In this document: one piece after another, positions 25,700-30,215 of the stretch
Layout of the letters: each line of letters opens with the position of its first letter
Position numbering within the stretch: position 1 is the first letter of the stretch
Source of the DNA: Actinomycetes bacterium
Lineage (GTDB): Bacteria; Actinomycetota; Actinomycetes; Propionibacteriales; Nocardioidaceae
Reading direction: 5' to 3'
Assembly (NCBI GenBank): GCA_023460975.1
Contig: JAEWOG010000009.1
Coordinates: 1-30,215 of the forward strand
Length of the DNA stretch: 30,215 bases
The notes under the pieces: model-generated
The model's input: only the letters and a program-made list of their open reading frames with translations
Told to the model about the DNA's origin: nothing
Database searches by the model: none
Position numbers and translations under genes: made by a program

Positions 25700-26329
25700 A
25701 TGCTGACATCGGAAGCACGGGCGCGCCTGTCGATCACAGGCTGGTGCTGGGCCGGGTCGCTCCTTGCCGCCCTCGTCGCGGTCCTGACCGTCGTCTTCGC
25801 TGCCGCTACCGCGTCCGCCGCAACCACGACCGGCGCTGAAACACGCGTCGGGGCTTCCGCCGAACCCGCCGCGGTTCCCGTCGGGCCGCCGAAACACATC
25901 AGCGCAGGTCAGCGGCTAGAAGAAGCCGGTCCGCGGGTCGTAATCGTGGTGGCTACCGGTGTTGCCGCAAACGCGGTACCGCCGAGGTTCATCACTACCG
26001 GCGCGGGGGTGACGATCGACCGTGCTTCGGTGGCGGCACGCGTCGCGCAGACTCAAGGCCGTCACGTCGCCGGGCATGCGAACTATGGCGGCCGCGGGTA
26101 CTTCAACTCGCTCGACGACGCCCAGAGCGTGCTCGACGACTTCCACAGTGGCGCGGCTCAGGTCCTGGGAGTGAAGCGCAACGGAGACATCGTGGTGCGT
26201 TCGCCGAATGTCACCGGCTTCAATCACAACCCAGGCGCCGGCTTCCCGAACCAGCCGACAAACGTGTTCTTCATCAAGGGCACCTCGTCTCCAAGTGTCG
26301 TCCCCTACAACCCTGCGTGGACGCCATGA
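25700..26329 (+). CDS. Short secreted polymorphic toxin, type-50-like C-terminal domain
   Basis: The 209-residue protein has an N-terminal export signal (hydrophobic stretch WAGSLLAALVAVLTVVFAAA, ending ASA-AT near residue 40), a Pro/Ala linker with GPPKHISAGQRLEEAG near 62-77, and a C-terminal domain from about 115: QGRHVAGHANYGGRGYFNS, LDDAQSVLDDFHSGAAQVLG, NQPTNVFFIKGTSSPSVVP. The (Q/G)xxHxxGxxNY start and DDAQ-L helix fit polymorphic toxin type 50 (Ntox50), a predicted RNase of the BECR group; assignment is from memory. It is followed by its own putative immunity gene with a 4-nt overlap. Confidence 0.72.
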   Translation: MLTSEARARLSITGWCWAGSLLAALVAVLTVVFAAATASAATTTGAETRVGASAEPAAVPVGPPKHISAGQRLEEAGPRVVIVVATGVAANAVPPRFITTGAGVTIDRASVAARVAQTQGRHVAGHANYGGRGYFNSLDDAQSVLDDFHSGAAQVLGVKRNGDIVVRSPNVTGFNHNPGAGFPNQPTNVFFIKGTSSPSVVPYNPAWTP

Positions 26330-26655
26330 GCCTGCCAACGCCAGAAGACCCCGGGCAGGCGCCGGTTTGGGAGAACTACGTCGTTGCCCAAGCTGTCCAG
26401 GCGTCCCTTGGCCAGATCCCCGAGCACGCTCTAGCCGTGGGTGTCGAGGCAGATGGGCCAATCGTCCGTCTTCGATTTCAGCTCTCTGAAGTCACCGACG
26501 AAGACAGAGCGGACATGACCGACATCGTGAGCGAGCTCGAGGGACTGGTGGGAAACGACGTCGAGGTGGACTTTTCTCACGAGGTGCTTGATCGACGCGA
26601 CATCTCGCCGACCGCCGGCGTGCGCTGGATCTTTCTCGCGCGGGTGACTGCGTGA
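26326..26655 (+). CDS. Putative immunity protein for the third toxin
   Basis: This is a 109-residue acidic protein with no signal peptide (WENYVVAQAVQASLGQIPEHA, VRLRFQLSEVTDEDRADMTD, VEVDFSHEVLDRRDISP). It lies in the immunity position behind a toxin gene. The ATG at 26326 overlaps the toxin stop (ATGA); a GTG at 26317 in the same frame is possible. The family name is unknown to me. Confidence 0.65.
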   Translation: MSLPTPEDPGQAPVWENYVVAQAVQASLGQIPEHALAVGVEADGPIVRLRFQLSEVTDEDRADMTDIVSELEGLVGNDVEVDFSHEVLDRRDISPTAGVRWIFLARVTA

Positions 26656-26885
26656 GCGAGGAGATCTCGCTCGGGCTGTCGCGTGATCAGGCGTTGGTGC
26701 TGTTCGAGTGGCTGGCTCGCACGGGCGCGGGCGAGCTGCCGGCGGCGTTTGAGGACCGGGCTGAGCAGCGGGTGCTGTGGGATCTGGAGGCGGCGTTGGA
26801 GAAGCACCTGGTCGAGCCGCTCCAGGTCGACTACCGCGAGCGGCTGGAGGATGCCCGCAGCCGGGTGCGCGACGTCGAGCAGTGA
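26652..26885 (+). CDS. Small acidic protein of unknown function
   Basis: This 77-residue protein (LSRDQALVLFEWLARTG, EDRAEQRVLWDLEAALEKHL, YRERLEDARSRVRD) is mostly helical and acidic. Similar small free-standing proteins are common in Actinobacteria, without a known function. Here it is the last gene of the toxin operon, starting GTGA over the previous stop. It could be another immunity or a regulatory helper. Its G+C content is again like that of the core genes. Confidence 0.75.
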   Translation: MSEEISLGLSRDQALVLFEWLARTGAGELPAAFEDRAEQRVLWDLEAALEKHLVEPLQVDYRERLEDARSRVRDVEQ

Positions 26886-26889
26886 TCCC

Positions 26890-27243
26890 TCAGCCGGCGT
26901 TGTGGAGGGCTGCTCGAATGCGGGTGTTGGCGAGTAGGCCGTCGAGGATGTGGAGCAGGGCGGCGCGGTCGGCGTCGCTGAGCTTGTCGAGGTCGCCGAG
27001 GCGGGTGCCGAGCTCGTCGTCGGCCTGTCGGAACGGGCGGCGCGAGGCGCCTTCGACGAGGAGGTAGTCGACGGAGACGTCGAAGAGTTCGGCGAACTTC
27101 ACGATGGCTTCGACCGAGGGCGTGATCTTGCCGTTCTCGTAGCGGCTGATCTGGCCGGCGTCGCCGTTGATCTTGGCGGCGAGGTCGGCTTGGGACCATC
27201 CGCGTTCCTTGCGGAGGTCCTTGATCTGCTCGCCGATCGGCAT
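26890..27243 (-). CDS. XRE-family helix-turn-helix regulator
   Basis: This is a 117-residue Cro/CI-type DNA-binding protein. The helix-turn-helix spans about residues 5-60 (IGEQIKDLRKERGWSQADLA, GDAGQISRYENGKITPS, FAELFDVSVDYLLVEG), followed by a helical tail (LDKLSDADRAALLHILDGLL) for dimerisation. Two starts are possible: ATG at 27243 with GAGG and normal spacing, chosen because the HTH then begins at once as in relatives, or ATG at 27291 behind a strong GGAGG. Its stop lies 4 bp from the end of the toxin operon, tail to tail. A role in controlling that operon is possible but not shown. Confidence 0.87.
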   Translation of the reverse strand: MPIGEQIKDLRKERGWSQADLAAKINGDAGQISRYENGKITPSVEAIVKFAELFDVSVDYLLVEGASRRPFRQADDELGTRLGDLDKLSDADRAALLHILDGLLANTRIRAALHNAG

Positions 27244-27394
27244 GGTCACCTCGCCCAGTTCCGGTGCTACTGGCGTCAAGTGTGCCTTCATTCGAAGCCT
27301 CCGTCCTGCGTGCCGGTTCACTACGAGTTGTAGAAACATGCATACTCTGTCATGCGGCATTGAATCGACCTACAAATTCGAGAAGTTTTCTGGC

Positions 27395-27520
27395 TCATCG
27401 CGATCGAGGGTGTAGTTGGGGTCTGAAGCCTCCGCACTCCAGGAGCGATCTGGCGACGTAGTTCGTCAGGTTGCGGAAGCCCAGGGCGGATCCGCGGAGG
27501 TGTTCGAGTCTGCCGTTGAA
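27395..27520 (-). pseudogene. C-terminal fragment of the ISL3 transposase
   Basis: Read on the minus strand this piece codes for FNGRLEHLRGSALGFRNL followed by TNYVARSLLECGGFRPQLHP and a TGA. That is the conserved C-terminus of ISL3-family transposases. It is exactly the part missing from the larger fragment, which ends in GPTEA at 28922. The two belong together and are split by the IS110 insertion. Confidence 0.9.
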
Positions 27521-27533
27521 TCTCCTATGTATG

Positions 27534-28604
27534 TCAAGCAGCCGCCGCAGGTGTGATCGTGGCGTTGAGTTGCCTGTAGATCTGACGGGCGAGGTAGCGC
27601 TTGAGCGAGCGGCGGATCTCGCGCGGGGTGCGCCCCTGCGCGGTGCGCTTGTCGACGTAGGCGCGGGTCTCGGGGTCCATGCGCATGCGGGTGACGACGG
27701 CCATGTGCAGGGCGCGGTTGAGGCGTCGGTCGCCGCCGCGGTTGATGCGGTGTCGAACGGTGTTGCCGGATGAGGCCGGGATGGGGTTGACGCCGGCCAG
27801 GCTGGCGAAGGCGGCTTCGGAGCGGATCCGGCCGGGGTGCGACCACGCAGCGTAGGCGATCGCGGCGGTGACGGGTCCGATGCCCGGCTGGTCCAGCAGG
27901 CCCGCGGCGGGGCTCTCGTTCAACAGGGCGGTCATCTGGCGGGTGAGGTCGCCCAGCTCCCTGTCGGCTGTGCGGACACGCTTGGCGAGGCGGACGGCCT
28001 CGGCGCGGGCGACGCCGATGGAGAGCTCCTCGGCGCGGGCGCGCCACGCGGCGATCTCGCTGATCCGGCCGGTGTTGAGGGTGCCTCGGGCATCGATCCC
28101 CAGGTCGACGACCCGCAGCAGCGCGATCAGGGCGTTGATCGCGGCGGTGCGCTCGTTGGTGATGTGGTCGCGGGAGGCGATCAGGATCCGCAGGGCGGCC
28201 CGGGCTCCCTCGTCGGTGCGCGGCAGACGCAGCTGGGTGTGGTCGAGCGGGAGGGCTGCTTGAGCGATCCGGCGAGCGTCCAGGGGGTCGGACTTGCCCA
28301 CGCCGCGGTTGGCGCGAGCGTTCATCCGTGGTGCCTCGGCCACGGCGTACCCAGCATCGGCAGCTGCACGCGCCAGGCGGGCGCCGTAGGTGCCGACGCC
28401 CTCGATGACCCAGAGCGCGTCGAGGTCCGCGCCGGTGCGGCGTGCGACCCAGGCGACGGCACGGGCAAGGCCGGCAGTCGTCGCTGGGAACTGTGCCTCA
28501 TCGAGGACCTCTCCGGTCGGGCAGGCCAGCACGGCGAGTGCATGGGTTCGGGCGTGGGCGTCTACGCCGATGACGAATGGGCGGGTGTGCGCGACGATCG
28601 ACAT
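27534..28604 (-). CDS. IS110-family transposase (bridge-RNA-guided recombinase)
   Basis: The 356-residue protein has an N-terminal RuvC-like DEDD domain: VIGVDAHARTHALAV (first Asp), WVIEGVGTYG (Glu), and KSDPLDARRIA with the paired Asp residues. A coiled helical segment follows (about 150-240). The C-terminal transposase_20 domain has LDQPGIGPVTAAIAY, FASLAGVNPIPASSGN with the expected nucleophilic Ser, and RINRGGDRRLNRALH. The frame looks intact, so the element may be active. I start at the ATG at 28602-28604 (MSIVAHTRPFVIGVD), preceded by GGAAGGA at rather wide spacing; an upstream extension to 28685 would run into the non-coding end. Confidence 0.93.
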   Translation of the reverse strand: MSIVAHTRPFVIGVDAHARTHALAVLACPTGEVLDEAQFPATTAGLARAVAWVARRTGADLDALWVIEGVGTYGARLARAAADAGYAVAEAPRMNARANRGVGKSDPLDARRIAQAALPLDHTQLRLPRTDEGARAALRILIASRDHITNERTAAINALIALLRVVDLGIDARGTLNTGRISEIAAWRARAEELSIGVARAEAVRLAKRVRTADRELGDLTRQMTALLNESPAAGLLDQPGIGPVTAAIAYAAWSHPGRIRSEAAFASLAGVNPIPASSGNTVRHRINRGGDRRLNRALHMAVVTRMRMDPETRAYVDKRTAQGRTPREIRRSLKRYLARQIYRQLNATITPAAAA

Positions 28605-28680
28605 GGTGATCGACGTTCCTTCCTCGTGACGGGGATGTGATGTCTCGGTCGCCAAGCGGCCGGCACCGGCCCGGGTAGAG
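28605..28680 (-). other. Leader between the bridge RNA and the IS110 transposase start
   Basis: No separate gene is visible in these 76 bases. They hold the GGAAGGA ribosome-site candidate (near 28617-28623) and C/G-rich sequence that could form the 3' end of the bridge RNA (GCCGGCACCGGCCCGGG region). Confidence 0.4.
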
Positions 28681-28874
28681 GTCACGTCGGGGCATATCTG
28701 TGATGGGCCACGACCCCGTGAATCTAGATGGGGTCGGACAGTCTCCTGATCAGGTCACCGAGGTGGGCCGGACGGTGCCGGCCGCGCTTCCCAGCGTGGA
28801 CAATTCAACGGAAGAGCACCGCCGAAGCGGGCCAATTGCTTCGAGAGTCACACGCTGTTCAGCGCGACCGGAAC
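28681..28874 (-). ncRNA. Predicted IS110 bridge RNA
   Basis: Read 5' to 3' on the minus strand the region folds into three parts. First is a small 5' stem-loop (28874-28857). Next is a target-binding loop: outer stem GTC-A-CACGCT (28847-28856) with AGCGTG-GAC (28793-28801), guide CGAAGC (28843-28838), inner CCGC-UUCG-GCGG hairpin (28830-28819), guide CCGTTGAA (28811-28804). Last is a donor-binding loop: outer stem 28758-28765 with 28683-28690, guide AGGAGA (28747-28742), inner 7-bp stem 28711-28717/28730-28736, guide TCACAGA (28703-28697). The guides match the target flanks and the element ends (see findings). The layout follows the published IS621 bridge RNA. Confidence 0.72.
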
Positions 28875-28921
28875 CATCCTGACCAGCCGGTCCCGGACCA
28901 GCCAGGTAGACACTCACAGAG

Positions 28922-30105
28922 GGCTTCGGTGGGGCCGTTGGATGTGCCGGGGCGGTCGAAGTAGGCGAGGACGTCGTCGGCGCGCTTCTTCAGTGTTCGG
29001 CCGAGCGTGATCAACTCGGTCAGACACGACGGGACACCGGAGCTGACCGAGTTGATCAACTTCGTCATCAGCTCGCGGCCCTTGGCCCGGTCTGGTGCGC
29101 GGTAGGCGGCGACCATGCGCTGGTAGATGCCCCAGGCCGCCTCGACCTCGACGTGGGCGTCGTCGGCGAACAGCGCGGCGAGTCGTGCGGTCTGCTTGTC
29201 AGTAAGGAGATCGGCGCCGGTGTGCAGGGTCCGGCGCGACTTGTAGAGCGGGTCGTCCTTGAACCCGCGGTGGCCATGGACCTGGAGCTGTACCCGGCGC
29301 CGGCACCGGTCCAGCGCGTCACCGGCAAGGCGGACGACGTGGAAGGAGTCCATGACGGCGACCGCGTCGGGGACTTCCTCGGCGGCAGCGGCCTTGAACC
29401 CGGTGAACCCGTCCATCGCGACCACGTCGATCCCGTCGCGCCACGCCTTCGGGCGGTCGGCGAGCCAGGTCTTGAACACCGCCTTGAGCGGCCCTCAACC
29501 ATGTCGAGCAGGCGTGCTGGGCCGGTGCCGTCGTGGATCGGGGTGAGGTCGATGATGACGGTCACATACTTGTCGCCGTGCCTGGTGTGGCGCCACACGT
29601 GCTCGTCGACGCCGAGCACTCGGACGCCGCCGAAGCGGTGCGCGTCATTGATCAGGACTCGTCGGCCTTCGGCCAGGACGGCGTCGTTCGCGGTGTGCCA
29701 CGCGACCCCGAGTCCGTCGGCTACCCGGGCCACCGTGAGGTGCTGGACCACGATCGCTTCGAGTGCCCACCGCAACCCGCGACGCGACAACTTGGCGCGG
29801 GGTTCGGCTGCCCGGGTGGTGTCTTTGCGCCACACGTGCCCGCAGCCGGTGCACCGGTAGCGGCGGACCGTGACCACCAGGGTGGTGGGACGCCAGCCGA
29901 GTGGCTCGTGGGCCAGCGTGCGGGTGACCGAATCCCGCGGGCTGCCTTCGCAGCCACAGCGTCGGCACCACTGATCCGGTTCCACGACCCGGCACGCCAG
30001 AACTGCACGATCCGGGTGGAGCCGCTGGCCGACCACGACAAGGCCGAGCTCGTCCAGGCGGGCGAACTTGGTCAGGTCAGGGCACGCGAAGGTAGCGTCA
30101 GGCAT
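28922..30105 (-). pseudogene. ISL3-family transposase, frameshifted and split
   Basis: The gene starts at the ATG at 30105. The N-terminal zinc finger (CRRCGCEGSPRD, YRCTGCGHVW) and helix-turn-helix (LTVARVADGLGVAWHTAND) are intact, as is the first catalytic part (LGVDEHVWRH). After LLDMVEGRS the frame breaks near 29485-29488: one base is missing in what should read SKAVFKTWLADRPKAWRDG. The next frame then carries VVAMDGFTGFK, DSFHVVRLAGDALD and RPGTSNGPTEA up to 28922, where the IS110 element begins. The last 41 codons lie at 27395-27520. The gene is therefore broken twice. Confidence 0.92.
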
Positions 30106-30160
30106 GTCGAGGTCTTCCCAGTGGCTGGCGTAGGAACCGCCATTGTCGGGAGACCTCGAC
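30106..30160 (-). promoter_or_regulatory. Inverted repeat in the ISL3 transposase leader
   Basis: A perfect 10-bp inverted repeat, GTCGAGGTCT (30106-30115) and AGACCTCGAC (30151-30160), lies directly upstream of the ATG. In RNA that reads in from outside it would fold next to the start codon and could block translation, a way in which many insertion sequences avoid activation by outside promoters. This role is inferred. Confidence 0.5.
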
Positions 30161-30215
30161 GCCTACCCGGCCACCGCCCCCGAACCGACCGCTACACCGT
30201 CAACTGCGTTGAGCC

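Larger units (their letters stand above)
27520..28920. mobile_element. IS110-family element inserted in the ISL3 transposase gene
   Basis: About 1.4 kb lies between the two halves of the ISL3 transposase gene. It holds one DEDD-type transposase on the minus strand and, upstream of it, about 315 bp of non-coding DNA. A shared dinucleotide, TC on the minus strand (27518-27519 and 28919-28920), is present at both junctions and is the likely core; there is no longer duplication and there are no terminal inverted repeats, as usual for IS110. The original target would then read GAAGCCC-TC-AACGG, coding for EALNGR. Confidence 0.85.
27392..30215. mobile_element. ISL3-family insertion sequence, interrupted by IS110
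   Basis: The left end at 27392 (GGCTCATCGC...GGTGTAG) and the reverse complement of the window end (GGCTCAACGC...GGTGTAG, from 30215 inward) are imperfect inverted repeats that agree in about 19 of 24 bases. Without the nested IS110 element the length is about 1.42 kb, normal for the family. The outer right end is the last base of the window, so the 8-bp target duplication cannot be seen; the left flank is AGTTTTCT (27384-27391). Confidence 0.85.

Noticed and set aside
27837..28640. 267-codon plus-strand open frame opposite the IS110 transposase
   Set aside because: It mirrors the transposase codons and has no domain of its own.
29480..29500. Programmed frameshift in the ISL3 transposase
   Set aside because: No slippery heptamer, stop codon signal or downstream structure stands out, and ISL3 elements usually have one continuous frame.

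Overview
The window is a piece of a high-G+C actinobacterial chromosome. The gene order ndgR-type IclR regulator, leuC, leuD, hup, cofC, gpsA, ddl, DUF3515, thiL, rpmB, DAK2 protein, recG, rsmD, coaD is close to the Mycobacterium tuberculosis Rv2989-to-Rv2965c order. An HU with a PAKKA-type tail and a CofC (an F420 pathway enzyme) also fit Actinobacteria. Dispersed 20-35 bp repeats of the type common in Nocardioides-like genomes (6487-6508 and 10577-10642) point to Nocardioidaceae; that last step is inference.

Bases 1-16019 are conserved core: leucine biosynthesis (leuCD) with its divergent regulator, a nucleoid protein, F420 and phospholipid precursor genes (cofC, a PlsC-type acyltransferase, gpsA), a PLP-dependent sulfur amino acid enzyme divergent from D-Ala-D-Ala ligase, a stand-alone Lrp/AsnC sensor domain with a lipoprotein, thiL, rpmB, and a compact DAK2-recG-rsmD-coaD run. 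An almost perfect palindrome of about 88 bp separates the convergent hup and cofC genes.

From 16020 to the end the window is an accessory island. An IS256-family element (16242-17695) has cut off a signal-peptide gene, and its transposase carries an in-frame amber codon. It is followed by a seven-gene operon (17852-26885). The first gene is a 2189-residue secreted RHS/YD-repeat protein ending in a TNT-like NAD+ glycohydrolase domain. A small putative immunity gene comes next, then two more toxin/immunity pairs in which each toxin is a short protein with its own signal peptide, then a small acidic protein. The genes are adjacent or overlap by 4 nt (ATGA/GTGA). The best reading is a polymorphic-toxin cassette for contact-dependent or secreted competition.

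An XRE regulator (26890-27243) converges on the operon. The rest is a nest of mobile DNA: an ISL3-family element (27392-30215, its outer end at the last base of the window) broken by a 1-nt frameshift and by an inserted IS110-family element (about 27520-28920). In the non-coding end of the IS110 element I can fold a bridge RNA. Its four guide segments match the donor ends of the element and the ISL3 target flanks where it sits. This is the most interesting signal in the window.
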